Shown here piece by piece: positions 16,222 through 27,274 of a stretch of DNA of 35,467 nucleotides (position 1 is its first letter; each line of letters opens with the position of its first letter). The notes beneath the pieces were generated by a model. That model was not told the origin of the DNA. It worked only from the letters and a program-made list of their open reading frames with translations, and did not search any database. A program made the position numbers and the translations under genes. The DNA comes from an uncultured Actinomycetes bacterium. Lineage in GTDB: Bacteria > Actinomycetota > Acidimicrobiia > Acidimicrobiales > RAAP-2. The stretch covers positions 1 to 35,467 of the forward strand of contig CAIKCI010000038.1 in assembly GCA_903825895.1 (NCBI GenBank), read 5' to 3'.

Positions 16222-17304
16222 GTGGGTTTGCGGCGGCTCGACCTGACGTCATTTCGGGTTTTCTCTCACGCGATCTTTGAGCCCGACCCCACGGGCACAA
16301 CTGTCCTTGTTGGCCCCAACGGCACGGGCAAAACATCCCTCCTCGAAGCCGTGGGTTATCTGGGCTTAGCCCGCTCGCTTCGGGGAAGCCCGCGTGAAGC
16401 GCTCATAAAAAATGGCGAGGAGCGTGCCATTTTGCGCGCCGATCTTCTGATGAATGAGCGAGAACTTCTTCTTGAGGCCGAGCTGTTGCGAGAAGGCCGG
16501 CCCCGCCTCCAACTGAACCGTCAAGCCATCAGAAGCCGAAAAGATCTCGCGCTGGCGATTCCGGTTACCACCTTTTGCCCGGACGATGTCACCGTGGTGC
16601 AAGGCGGCCCCGGAGGGCGAAGAGAACTTCTTGACGAGGCGCTGGTTCTCTTGAACCCCTCGATGGCGGCACTTATCGAAGACGTGGAGAAAATCCTGCG
16701 CCAGCGAAACGCACTCCTGAAGCAGTCGGGAGGGCGCTTAACCGCCGAAATTGAGTCCACACTCGAGGTGTGGAACGAGCGGCTGGTTAACGCGGGAGAC
16801 GAGCTCGTCGCCCAGCGGATTGCACTGATCGAACTTCTTGCCGACCCCATCAACGACGCGTATCAAACGCTCGCTGGCTCAACGGAAGAATCAATCACTG
16901 AGTCCTACGCGGCATCAGCCCCCGCAGGCTTGGCCCAAGGCTTAGAGCAAAGCCAGCGCGAGGATCTGCGGCGCGGATTGACAACGGTTGGGCCTCACCG
17001 CGACGACATCGAATTTCTCCTCGACGGCCGGGACATCAAAACCCAAGCCAGCCAAGGCGAGCAACGCACCCTGGCCCTGGCCCTTCGCCTCGCCGTCCAC
17101 CTCGCGGCCCGCTCGCACCTCGGCGAAGCCCCGCTTCTCTTGCTGGATGACGTTTTCTCTGAACTTGACCCAGGCAGGTCCCGCCGGCTCATTAACGAAC
17201 TCCCTCGCGGCCAAACGCTAATCACGACTGCTTCACCCCTGCCCGAAGGGGTTGACCCAGCCCTCGTGCTCGACGTCGTCGACCTGGTGGCCGCAGATGG
17301 CTAG
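16222..17304 (+). CDS. recF: DNA replication and repair protein RecF
   Basis: A 360-residue SMC-like ATPase that helps load RecA at single-strand gaps. It has the N-terminal LRRLDLTSFRVF then Walker A VLVGPNGTGKTSLLEA, the family segment TFCPDDVTVVQGGPGGRRELLDE, the signature motif SQGEQRTLALALRLA, and Walker B LLLLDDVFSELDPGRSRRL. The start is uncertain (GTG 16222, or TTG 16219/16228) because no clear ribosome site is present. It comes right after dnaN without the gnd gene often seen here in other Actinobacteria, and its 3' end overlaps dciA by 8 bases. Confidence 0.95.
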   Translation: MGLRRLDLTSFRVFSHAIFEPDPTGTTVLVGPNGTGKTSLLEAVGYLGLARSLRGSPREALIKNGEERAILRADLLMNERELLLEAELLREGRPRLQLNRQAIRSRKDLALAIPVTTFCPDDVTVVQGGPGGRRELLDEALVLLNPSMAALIEDVEKILRQRNALLKQSGGRLTAEIESTLEVWNERLVNAGDELVAQRIALIELLADPINDAYQTLAGSTEESITESYAASAPAGLAQGLEQSQREDLRRGLTTVGPHRDDIEFLLDGRDIKTQASQGEQRTLALALRLAVHLAARSHLGEAPLLLLDDVFSELDPGRSRRLINELPRGQTLITTASPLPEGVDPALVLDVVDLVAADG

Positions 17305-17611
17305 ATGGCGTAAATCTCATGAGGGCCCGGTCCCGCTCGGGGAGTCTCTCGCTCGAGTGGCCGCGCAGATCTCCCAACGAGACCTCGTGGGGCTGGCCGC
17401 CATTCAGCGGCGGTGGGACGAAGCGGTTGATCCCGAAATTCTTTTGCACGTTTCGCCACTCCGCCTCGATGGAGCGACCCTTGTGGTGGCAGTGGACGAA
17501 CCAACGTGGGCGACAAAAGTGAGGCTCATTTCGGGTGACTTGTTGACGACATTGAATGGCGCTCCAGGCGTCGATGTTGATGGGGTCGTGGCGGTTGTTC
17601 GCGCACCGTAG
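17297..17611 (+). CDS. dciA: DUF721/DciA family protein
   Basis: A 104-residue DUF721 protein. DciA is the replicative-helicase operator in bacteria lacking DnaC-type loaders. The pattern PVPLGESLARVAAQ followed by RRWDEAVDPEILLHVSPLRLDGATLVVAVDEPTWATKVRLISGDLL is typical of the actinobacterial form found between recF and gyrB. The start ATG 17297 overlaps the end of recF, so an upstream in-frame start inside recF was not used. Context and length support the family; the helicase-loading role is known only for other members. Confidence 0.87.
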   Translation: MARWRKSHEGPVPLGESLARVAAQISQRDLVGLAAIQRRWDEAVDPEILLHVSPLRLDGATLVVAVDEPTWATKVRLISGDLLTTLNGAPGVDVDGVVAVVRAP

Positions 17612-17641
17612 ATAACCCGTTTTGTCGGTACCGTGGAGTAG

Positions 17642-19657
<2,016 letters not shown>

Positions 19658-19674
19658 GGAATTAAAAGGACCCC

Positions 19675-22167
19675 ATGCCACGTGCCCCCAAGAAAGCAGC
19701 CGAAGAGACTCCCGACGATTCTTCTGAAGAGGTCGAAGGGTATATCGAGCCCATCGAAATTCAAGAGGAGATGGAACGATCCTTCCTTGAATATTCGATG
19801 TCGGTCATCGTCTCGCGTGCTTTGCCCGATGTGCGAGACGGCCTTAAGCCCGTGCACCGCCGAATTCTCTACTCGATGTATGACCAGGGTCTTCGACCTG
19901 ACCGACCGCACGCTAAGTGCGCCAAAGTTGTCGGTGAAGTTATGGGCACCTATCACCCCCACGGGGACACGGCGATCTATGACGCCTTGGTGCGGATGGT
20001 CCAAGACTTCTCCATGCGTCACCCGCTCATTGATGGGCACGGAAACTTCGGAGGCACCGGCCCCGATGAAGGTGCTGCAGCGATGCGGTACACGGAAAGT
20101 CGCCTCGCTCCATTGGCGCTGGAACTTATGGCGGGTATCGACGAAGAGACCGTTAACTTCATTCCAAACTACGACAACACCGACGAAGAACCCGTTGTAC
20201 TTCCCGCTCGATTCCCAAACCTTTTAGTCAACGGCTCACAGGGAATCGCCGTTGGTATGGCGACGAATATTCCTCCTCACAACTTGGGCGAGGTTATTGA
20301 TGCCACACTTCACCTGCTGGCCAACCCTGACGCGACACCCGATGACTTGATGGCCTTTGTCAAGGGACCTGACTTCCCGACCGGTGCGCAAATTTTGGGT
20401 CGGCAGGGAATTCTTGATGCGTATCGCACGGGGCGTGGCTCGATCAAGATGCGTGCTGTTGCAGAGATTGTTGAGAAAAAAGGTACGAATCAAATTGTCG
20501 TGACCGAGTTCCCCTTTCAGGTCTCGGTCGAGTCAATTGAAGAGAAAATCACAGACCTCGTGAAAGCTGGGGACCTCGACGGGATTTCGGCGCTGCAGAA
20601 CGACTCGGCTGGTCGAAAGCCACGCTTAGTAATTACGTTAAAGCGCGACGCCAACGCCAACGTTGTTCTGAACAAGTTGTACAAGATGACGACGCTTCAG
20701 ACGTCGTTCGGGGTTAACACGTTGGCCCTGGTCGACGGCGTCCCTCGAACGCTGAACCTCGCACAGGTCCTGACCCACTACATCGCCCACCAGGTCGAAG
20801 TGGTCACGAGACGAACGCAGTATCGCTTGGACAAAGCAAACCGCAGGGCGCACATCATCGAAGGCTTGCTCAAAGCCATCGACATGCTCGACGCGGTGAT
20901 CGCCACGATCCGTGGATCCGACGATCGCCCTGCTGCGCAAGCATCGTTGATGGCTGCACCTTTCGACTTTTCTGAAGAGCAGGCCAAGCACATCTTGGAC
21001 ATGACCCTTGGTCGCCTAACCAAGCTTGGACGAACTGATCTTGAAGACGAGATGGCCAAATTGCGTGAAGAGATCATTGGCTACGAAGAGATCCTTAACA
21101 ACGAGACGGTCCTTCGTAAGGTGATCTCGGACGAGATGACCGAAGTGCGCGACAAATTCGCCAACGAACGTCGCAGCGCCGTTACCCACGACCCGGGTGA
21201 AATGGGTATCGAAGACTTGATCGACGACGAGGACATGGTAGTCACCATGACGGCAGCTGGCTATGTGAAGTCGGTCAATGCCGCAGCGTTCCGGGTTCAA
21301 GGCCGAGGTGGCCGAGGAGTCAAGGGAGCGACACTGAAAGAGGAAGATCTCGTCACCCACGTCATCAAGACGTCGAGCCATGCGTATCTTTTGATGTTCT
21401 CAAACAAGGGCAAGGTCTACCGTCTGCGCGGCCACGAAATTCCCATGAAGGAGCGAGCAGCGAAGGGCACCGCAATTGTCAACCTTTTGAACATGGCTCC
21501 AGACGAAAGTATCGAAGCAATTGTTTCGACGCGCGACTTCCCCGAACACTCGTCACTGGTGTTTGTCACAAAGATGGGTCAAGTAAAAAAGACTGCCTTT
21601 AGCGAATACGACAAATCAAGACGCGAAGGATTTATTGCCATCAACCTGCGTGACGGTGACGAACTCGTGCGTGTCGTTGAGACCCAAGCCGACGACGACT
21701 GCTTCGTGGTAACAGAAAAAGGAATGACCATCCGTTTCGCCGCCACCGACGTGCGCGACATGGGTCGTGCCGCTGCTGGAGTACGCGGGATCAAGCTGAA
21801 GCCCGACGACCGGGTCGTGTCGCTGGACGTGGCGCAAGATGAAGCAGATATTTTGATCGTGACCGATGCTGGGTTTGGAAAGCGCACCAAACTCGAACGC
21901 TTCAATCGCCAGGCACGTGGTGGCCAAGGGGTCCGCGGTATCAAGATCACGGCCACTCGTGGACGTGTGGTCGCAGCCTTTATTGTGAATCTTGACGAAG
22001 AGATTTTGTTGGTCTCCTCGGGTGGTGTCATTATTCGCACGCCGGTGAAAGAGATCTCTAGTCAAGGTCGAGACGCCACAGGGGTGCGCGTGATGAACCT
22101 CGACGACGGCCAGGCCGTAGCTGCAGTAACGCGCGTGGCTGACGAAGCACCCGTCGAAGGGGAGTAA
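19675..22167 (+). CDS. gyrA: DNA gyrase subunit A
   Basis: An 830-residue cleavage-rejoining subunit of gyrase. The winged-helix region carries GLKPVHRRILYSM, the quinolone region GTYHPHGDTAIYDALVRM (threonine at the position of E. coli Ser83, aspartate at that of Asp87), and the catalytic tyrosine in AAMRYTE. The C-terminal beta-pinwheel wraps DNA; the GyrA box is visible as QARGGQGVRGI, with a related QGRGGRGVKG earlier. Thr at position 83 is a natural residue in several susceptible bacteria, so it does not itself indicate resistance. Confidence 0.98.
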   Translation: MPRAPKKAAEETPDDSSEEVEGYIEPIEIQEEMERSFLEYSMSVIVSRALPDVRDGLKPVHRRILYSMYDQGLRPDRPHAKCAKVVGEVMGTYHPHGDTAIYDALVRMVQDFSMRHPLIDGHGNFGGTGPDEGAAAMRYTESRLAPLALELMAGIDEETVNFIPNYDNTDEEPVVLPARFPNLLVNGSQGIAVGMATNIPPHNLGEVIDATLHLLANPDATPDDLMAFVKGPDFPTGAQILGRQGILDAYRTGRGSIKMRAVAEIVEKKGTNQIVVTEFPFQVSVESIEEKITDLVKAGDLDGISALQNDSAGRKPRLVITLKRDANANVVLNKLYKMTTLQTSFGVNTLALVDGVPRTLNLAQVLTHYIAHQVEVVTRRTQYRLDKANRRAHIIEGLLKAIDMLDAVIATIRGSDDRPAAQASLMAAPFDFSEEQAKHILDMTLGRLTKLGRTDLEDEMAKLREEIIGYEEILNNETVLRKVISDEMTEVRDKFANERRSAVTHDPGEMGIEDLIDDEDMVVTMTAAGYVKSVNAAAFRVQGRGGRGVKGATLKEEDLVTHVIKTSSHAYLLMFSNKGKVYRLRGHEIPMKERAAKGTAIVNLLNMAPDESIEAIVSTRDFPEHSSLVFVTKMGQVKKTAFSEYDKSRREGFIAINLRDGDELVRVVETQADDDCFVVTEKGMTIRFAATDVRDMGRAAAGVRGIKLKPDDRVVSLDVAQDEADILIVTDAGFGKRTKLERFNRQARGGQGVRGIKITATRGRVVAAFIVNLDEEILLVSSGGVIIRTPVKEISSQGRDATGVRVMNLDDGQAVAAVTRVADEAPVEGE

Positions 22168-22188
22168 AGCGTCACCCTGCGGTCAGTG

Positions 22189-22206
22189 CTGCTCCATAAC
22201 GAGCAG
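22189..22206. terminator. Short hairpin between convergent gyrA and frnE
   Basis: CTGCTC and GAGCAG (22189-22194 and 22201-22206) pair around a 6-base loop in the 42-base gap between convergent genes. There is no clear T-run, so this is only a possible bidirectional terminator. Confidence 0.3.
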
Positions 22207-22209
22207 TCG

Positions 22210-22851
22210 TTACTCTTCGCTGTTGGCTTTTGCCACAATCTTTCCGAGAAGTCGAACAAGAACGTCGGGAGGCTGGGCGCCTGGGATGGCGAACTGCTCA
22301 TCAATCACGATGGTGGGAACTCCACTGAATCCGGCATCGGCGGCCATTGCTTCGTCGCTTCGAACAGCGTCAATGAAGTCATCCGAATCCAGCATGGCCA
22401 AGATTGATGCTCCCTCAAGGCCAACATCTTCGCCCAGTGCTACCAGGGTTTCCTTGTCCGAGAGATCAGCTCCTTGTGTGAAATAAGCAGCAAAAAGCCG
22501 CTCGGCCATTTCGCCACCACGTCCATGTTCTTCGGCAAGTTTCGCTAAGCGATGAGCATTCAATGAGTTGCGTGGTTTGGCATTGTCGAGGTCGTAGTCA
22601 AGGCCCGCTTTTTTGGCCACGGCCGCCATCTGGGCGTTCATCTCTTTTGCCTGGTCGAGCGTGACGCCAAACTTCGCCGAGAGGGCTTCGGCCATTGACA
22701 TTGTGCTGGTAAGCGGAGCGTTGGGGTCGAGTTCAAAGGCTCGCCAATGGATCTCGGCATCGATCTTGAGTTCTGTGAGTGCCGCCTCGACATTGCGTTT
22801 CCCGACAAAACACCACGGACAGACCACGTCGCTCCAGATGTCGATTCTCAT
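22210..22851 (-). CDS. DsbA family oxidoreductase, FrnE type
   Basis: A 213-residue cytoplasmic thiol oxidoreductase of the DsbA/FrnE family. It has the redox motif CPWC (residues 11-14) in SDVVCPWCFVGKRN, the family segment WRAFELDPNAP, the NSLNAHRLAKLAEEHGRG stretch, and the cis-Pro loop GVPTIVIDEQFAIPGAQPPDVL. No signal peptide is seen, as for FrnE. ATG 22851 is chosen because it overlaps the stop of the upstream DDAH gene (ATGA). The substrate is unknown; FrnE of Deinococcus is a disulfide isomerase linked to oxidative stress. Confidence 0.9.
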   Translation of the reverse strand: MRIDIWSDVVCPWCFVGKRNVEAALTELKIDAEIHWRAFELDPNAPLTSTMSMAEALSAKFGVTLDQAKEMNAQMAAVAKKAGLDYDLDNAKPRNSLNAHRLAKLAEEHGRGGEMAERLFAAYFTQGADLSDKETLVALGEDVGLEGASILAMLDSDDFIDAVRSDEAMAADAGFSGVPTIVIDEQFAIPGAQPPDVLVRLLGKIVAKANSEE

Positions 22852-23645
22852 AACGACACGGTGTGCTTGCTGCTCGGAACCTCTCGCAGGCGGACCGAAA
22901 GACAGGTCACACACCCTTCTAATTTCTCATATTCACTGATGTCCACAACGACAAGCTCGTAGCCCATCGATCGAAAGATCTTATGAGTCTTGGGACAGTC
23001 GGCGGCGATCAGCAAACGGTTCTCGCCAAGGAGGACAACGTGGGCACCGGATTCTTCAGGGACGCCGAGAAAACGTTCGAAGGCGTGGGGATTATCGACG
23101 AGTGGCTCAAACCCAATCACGGTTCCATCGGGTAGGGCGGTAACGGCGGATTTGAGGTGAAGAACTTTTGCCGTTGGCACTCCGAGAACTCGACCTCCAA
23201 GGGGCTCGAGAAATGAGCGCAGTTGGCTCACGCCCTCCTCGTTGGTCCTCCCTCCGAAACCGACATAGATGGTGGATCCAACTTTTAGGACATCGCCGCC
23301 ATCGAGTGTGGCCGTGCCCGAGATGTGTTCAATGGTGTAGCCAAGTCCCGCCACGGTTTCTTCGGCAGCAAACGTCTCCGGCCTCCTTGAATCAGCGCCC
23401 GGGTGGGCAATGACGGCAAGATTTTTAAAGACGACCATGGTGTCTTCTACGAAAACGCCGTCGGGACACGAATCAAGAGGCGGCACCTCAACGGTGGTCC
23501 AGCCCTCGGCGCGAAGTGCGCCTCCGTAGTCGTCCCATTGCTGGCGAGCCAGATCAAGATCAATGGAGCTGCGCTCAATGTGTGTAACGATCCCCTGCGC
23601 GAGGAGTGGGCTTGGTCGGCGAAGAAGCGCCGTGATGGGAGTCAT
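22848..23645 (-). CDS. Dimethylarginine dimethylaminohydrolase (DDAH)-like amidinotransferase
   Basis: A 265-residue protein of the guanidino-modifying superfamily. DDAH converts methylated arginine to citrulline and dimethylamine. The catalytic Cys is C248 in GCVTCLSVRL, near the C-terminus as in Pseudomonas DDAH (Cys249), with His163 in VLHLKSAVTAL and the acidic pair in ATLDGGDVL (about 113-120). A CPDGVFVEDTMVVF segment corresponds to the substrate loop. The gene is translationally coupled to frnE. The substrate could also be free arginine or another guanidino compound; the sequence supports the fold and catalytic residues, not the exact substrate. Confidence 0.88.
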   Translation of the reverse strand: MTPITALLRRPSPLLAQGIVTHIERSSIDLDLARQQWDDYGGALRAEGWTTVEVPPLDSCPDGVFVEDTMVVFKNLAVIAHPGADSRRPETFAAEETVAGLGYTIEHISGTATLDGGDVLKVGSTIYVGFGGRTNEEGVSQLRSFLEPLGGRVLGVPTAKVLHLKSAVTALPDGTVIGFEPLVDNPHAFERFLGVPEESGAHVVLLGENRLLIAADCPKTHKIFRSMGYELVVVDISEYEKLEGCVTCLSVRLREVPSSKHTVSL

Positions 23646-23707
23646 GTCAAGAATTTACTCGCGTCCTTTGCGCCCATTCAGCTGGAGACAAAAAGCTGAG
23701 ACCAGGC

Positions 23708-24988
23708 TCAGGCGGAAGGATCTTCTTCATCCGTTGTCTCATTCAGCGAACCAATATTTGATCGCTGGCGCCACCAGGAAAGAGAATTCTTTAAACGAAG
23801 CGCTGGGAGCTCTATGACGAAATAGCTCACGGTTGCGACCACCGCGGACAGGATAAAAACGGCGGCGAAGTACTTCCAGTAGGGAATATCGAAAATGATC
23901 AAGTGCCGGTAATCGACCCACTTGGACATGACGGCTTCGTGCCAAAGGTAGAAACCGTAAGAGATCGCTCCGAGTGAAGCCACCGGCCACCAGCGCAGGG
24001 TTTTTCGAATCAGGCCCTTATTTTGGGGCCCGAAGACGGCGGGCAAAATCAGAAAGAAGGCGAATGATTCATAGAGTGTTTGTCGAAGAAGATCGGGAAA
24101 CGTTTGCGTATAAATGGGTTTAATTGGCATACCCATGTGGCAAACGGCATAGAAGGAAAGTGCAGCAAGACCCCATGAAACCCACGGTACCCACCTGCGC
24201 GTGATCCAGCGAGGCTCGCTGCTGTGTTGATGCGTCCAGGAGCTCAATACGGCGAGCAGCATTCCGCAAGCGAAGAGGTCAAGGTAGGCGGGAAGCCACA
24301 ACAGGCCAAGCTGACCTGTGTCCCCCTGGTTTCCTTTATGAGAAAGACAGAAGATCCGCCAAGCGAAACTCACCACGACCAAGCAGAGGAGTCCGATAAT
24401 TTCGATTTTCATCCTCCGAGATGGGTTCCGGGTTGCTTGCCGTCGACCAATTGCCATCGCATAGAGGGGAATAAAGAGATAAAAGGTCATCTCGATACAA
24501 AGTGACCAAGCTTGGGACAAGCCATATCGCCATTGGCTGTAGTAGTAGATCTGAAGGAAAAGATAATGATTGACGTAGGCGGTCCAACCCCCAGCCCCCA
24601 TCTTTGACACATGCAGCACGGTGGTCGCAAAGAACAGTGCGACCCAGTAGGCGGGAACAATGCGAAGGAGTCGGCGCAGCCAAAATGCACCCGTTCGAGG
24701 CTTGGCCACTCCAGCGAGGTGAGCTGACACAAAGGGGCGATAAAGGAGAAAGCCCGAAATCAAAAAGAAGACGGACACACCGATCTCAAGGCGTGCGGTG
24801 TAGATGCCAATGGGGTCCTTCGGGGTGACGCCGGTGACAAAGGCGGTATGCACCCCAAGCACCAAGACCGCAGCAATGGCTCGCAGACCGTTAAACGCTG
24901 GGAAACGCGGTGGTCGAGGGGGCGCAGCCCCACCTTCAGAGGGACCGGCACTCCCACCCGATTGCTGAGAAAGAAGTTGTTCAGCCAT
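23708..24988 (-). CDS. Acyltransferase-3 (OafA-like) membrane protein, copy 1
   Basis: A 426-residue integral membrane acyltransferase of the AT3 family, which acetylates or acylates surface sugars, lipids or antibiotics. It begins with a Pro/Gly/Ser-rich tail, then the family motif FPAFNGLRAIAAVLVLGVHTAFV, with Arg36 and His47 in the conserved R-x10-H spacing, followed by about ten hydrophobic helices with RLEIGVSVFFLISGFLLYRPF. The C-terminal tail is SLSWWRQRSNIGSLNETTDE-like. It is a tandem paralogue of the gene at 25117-26397 with the same length and direction. The acyl acceptor is unknown. Confidence 0.9.
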   Translation of the reverse strand: MAEQLLSQQSGGSAGPSEGGAAPPRPPRFPAFNGLRAIAAVLVLGVHTAFVTGVTPKDPIGIYTARLEIGVSVFFLISGFLLYRPFVSAHLAGVAKPRTGAFWLRRLLRIVPAYWVALFFATTVLHVSKMGAGGWTAYVNHYLFLQIYYYSQWRYGLSQAWSLCIEMTFYLFIPLYAMAIGRRQATRNPSRRMKIEIIGLLCLVVVSFAWRIFCLSHKGNQGDTGQLGLLWLPAYLDLFACGMLLAVLSSWTHQHSSEPRWITRRWVPWVSWGLAALSFYAVCHMGMPIKPIYTQTFPDLLRQTLYESFAFFLILPAVFGPQNKGLIRKTLRWWPVASLGAISYGFYLWHEAVMSKWVDYRHLIIFDIPYWKYFAAVFILSAVVATVSYFVIELPALRLKNSLSWWRQRSNIGSLNETTDEEDPSA

Positions 24989-25116
24989 GGGTCTCGCTCA
25001 CAATGATGATGTTAGAGCCTTGACGTAACGAGCACCTGACTTTTGAAGAGCGGCAACCGTATCGAGGCGATCGTCTCACTGACAACAACGAAAAGAGCAG
25101 TGGGTGAACGGAACGC

Positions 25117-26397
25117 CTATGCAGATGGATCGTGAGGATCCGCCGATGTATTGATCAGACCAATTGACGACCGCTGGCGCCACCAAGAAAGGGAATTCTT
25201 CAAATGAAGCGCTGGACGTTCAACGACGAAGTAGCTGACGGCGGCGATTGCCGCAGAGAGCCCAACGACGGCAAAGAAAAATGGCCAAAAGGGAATGGCA
25301 AAGAGTGTTAGGTGTTGACGCTGGAGGAGTTCTTGAATCATTGCTTGGTGCCAAAGGTAGATGGCATAAGAAATTGCGCCGAGTGATGCCACGGGCCAAG
25401 AACGCAGGAATCCCCGAATGAAGCCTTTGTTCTGAGGCCCGAAGACGGCGGGCAGGAGGAGAAAGAGCGCAAAGAGCCCATAGAGCGATTGTTTCGTGAT
25501 GTCACTGAAGCCTTGCGTGTAGACGGGGAGGAGTGAGATTCCGAGATGCCCAACGCTGTAAAGGAAAATACCGGCAAGACCCCAAGAGACCCAAGGTACC
25601 CAAGCACGGGTGACCCAGGTTGGTTCACTGTGGTGCTGATGCGTCCAGGCACTCAGGACGGCCAGGAACATACCAAACGCGAAGAGATCGAGGAATGCGG
25701 GAAACCAAAACGTCGCTGCTAACCGTGCCGTCTGAGCCGTAGGGGAAATACGGCCGAGCCAATACCATCTCCACGCAAAACTCAGCCCGATCATGAGCGC
25801 AAGACCTATTAACTCAACGATAAGTCGTTGATTGGCGGAGCGCGCTTCACGCCTCCATCCGATGGCCATCGCATAGAGGGGAATAAAGAGATAGAACGTC
25901 ATCTCAACACAGAGTGACCAGGCTTGAGTAATGCCATGGGTCCATTGACTCCAAAAGTAAATCTGAAGGAAAAAATAGTGATCGACGTAGGCCGACCAGC
26001 CACCTGGACCCATGGTCGAAAGATGAAAGACAGTGGTGATGAGAAACAGGGCTACCCAATAGGCAGGAACGATGCGAAGTAAGCGACGAACCCAAAAGGC
26101 TCCCGTTTGAGGCTTCGTCACTCCGGCCAGGTGCGCTGAAACAAAGGGGCGGTAAAGGAGAAAGCCTGAGATTAAAAAGAAGACCGAAACGCCAATCTCG
26201 AGCCGAGCGGTGTAGACGCCAAAGCCGTCTCTCGTCGTCACGCCGCTGACAAAGGCCGTATGCACGCCAAGCACGAGCATCGCGGCAATGGCACGGAGGC
26301 CATTAAACGCAGGGAAGCGAGGTGGGCGCTGTGGTTCGGCCGCGTTGTGCGAGAGACCAGCATCGCCAGAGGGGCTGGAGGGACGATACTCAGCCAT
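25117..26397 (-). CDS. Acyltransferase-3 (OafA-like) membrane protein, copy 2
   Basis: A 426-residue AT3 protein closely resembling copy 1, with RPPRFPAFNGLRAIAAMLVL and GVHTAFVSG at the same place (Arg35 and His46). I chose ATG 26397 (MAEYRPSSP) rather than GTG 26406 because it aligns with the start of copy 1. The bases just upstream of both starts are also alike (GTGAGYGAGAYCC before ATGGCTGA), so the duplication covered the ribosome site. Differences cluster in the extracytoplasmic loops and the N-terminal tail, compatible with separate acceptor specificities. A 128-base gap separates the copies. Confidence 0.9.
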   Translation of the reverse strand: MAEYRPSSPSGDAGLSHNAAEPQRPPRFPAFNGLRAIAAMLVLGVHTAFVSGVTTRDGFGVYTARLEIGVSVFFLISGFLLYRPFVSAHLAGVTKPQTGAFWVRRLLRIVPAYWVALFLITTVFHLSTMGPGGWSAYVDHYFFLQIYFWSQWTHGITQAWSLCVEMTFYLFIPLYAMAIGWRREARSANQRLIVELIGLALMIGLSFAWRWYWLGRISPTAQTARLAATFWFPAFLDLFAFGMFLAVLSAWTHQHHSEPTWVTRAWVPWVSWGLAGIFLYSVGHLGISLLPVYTQGFSDITKQSLYGLFALFLLLPAVFGPQNKGFIRGFLRSWPVASLGAISYAIYLWHQAMIQELLQRQHLTLFAIPFWPFFFAVVGLSAAIAAVSYFVVERPALHLKNSLSWWRQRSSIGLINTSADPHDPSA

Positions 26398-26477
26398 GGA
26401 TCTCACTCACCTCACTGATAGTAGAGCCCACATCAGCAAATCAAAGGTTCTTTGGTGAGTTTGCAAGCTTAATTGGA

Positions 26478-26503
26478 GGAACGGCCATCGAGGGTTCCTC
26501 GTT
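26478..26503 (+). promoter_or_regulatory. Possible ECF-type promoter upstream of the secreted protein gene
   Basis: GGAAC (26478-26482) and GTT (26501-26503) are 18 bases apart, resembling ECF sigma promoters of the SigE/SigH type. The same stretch also holds a 7-base inverted repeat GAGGAAC/GTTCCTC (26476-26482 and 26494-26500), so it may instead be a hairpin. The start codon is more than 100 bases downstream. Confidence 0.25.
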
Positions 26504-26614
26504 CGTGCATGGTGAATTTTTAGCCCATTCTTAGCTCCTAGTACCTATCTGAGGATCTTGATTTGTAGAATAGAGAATACGACTTCTCGATGCACCCTCA
26601 AGGAAAGGACTGTT

Positions 26615-27217
26615 ATGTCACTAAGGAAATTAGGTTCACTTACAAGTGCTGCGGTCATGAGCGCAGGACTGCTGACGATCTCAATCGGCGCAGCGTCGGC
26701 GAGCGCTGCCGTCACGGTGACGAATCAGTGCAAGAACTTGACGAAGTCAGCTCTTGTTGCAGATGGCTTTACGAAAGCCTCGAAACCGAAAGTTACGACG
26801 TATAACTATAAGAAGCCGTCCAAAAATGCAGCGAACGCGCTAGGCACAACCTATGACTTCGGATCCAAGTCAGTCGTCGTTGCATGTCTGAGCCCCAGTG
26901 ACCTTCAAAAACTTTCTGTCCAGGCTCAGGGTAAATCAAAACCAACAATGACCGCGGATCAGTACATGGCCTACATGGTGCAACAGTCCCAAGGAGCAAT
27001 GACGGCGACGCAGGTCGGTGGGGTCACGGACTATCTGGACTTTGGTAATGGAAAAGAAGACGGAGTGGGTTCCACCTCCAAAGCCGGAAGCGTCCGTTTG
27101 GACGCCTGGGTTGCGGGCAATTACATCTATTTGACGTTTATCGCACCGGTAAGATCACAAACACCCCCGCCAGCTCTCCTGAACCTCATTTCTTCGACGC
27201 AAGCAAACGCTGGCTAA
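26615..27217 (+). CDS. Secreted protein of unknown function
   Basis: A 200-residue protein that I do not recognise. ATG 26615 is chosen because AAGGAAAGGA precedes it and it starts a good Sec signal peptide: MSLRKLGSLTSAAVMSAGLL then TISIGAASASA-AVT. The mature part is about 170 residues, rich in Lys/Ser/Thr/Gly, with two cysteines (in NQCKNL and VACLSPSD) that could form a disulfide, and no further membrane segment, so it is probably released or loosely wall-bound. It is divergent from acyltransferase copy 2, with a 217-base shared upstream region. It ends without a clear terminator; the next gene is convergent. Confidence 0.8.
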   Translation: MSLRKLGSLTSAAVMSAGLLTISIGAASASAAVTVTNQCKNLTKSALVADGFTKASKPKVTTYNYKKPSKNAANALGTTYDFGSKSVVVACLSPSDLQKLSVQAQGKSKPTMTADQYMAYMVQQSQGAMTATQVGGVTDYLDFGNGKEDGVGSTSKAGSVRLDAWVAGNYIYLTFIAPVRSQTPPPALLNLISSTQANAG

Positions 27218-27274
27218 ACATTTTGAATGGGGTTAATGCCAGAGGCGTCTCGCCATAAGGCTTTTGCTTATACG

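Noticed and set aside
19910-20020. Quinolone resistance in GyrA because of threonine at the Ser83 position
   Set aside because: Threonine is the normal residue in several susceptible bacteria; by itself it is not evidence of resistance.
22168-22209. tRNA-Ile/tRNA-Ala genes often found after gyrA
   Set aside because: The gap is only 42 bases and contains no tRNA-like fold.
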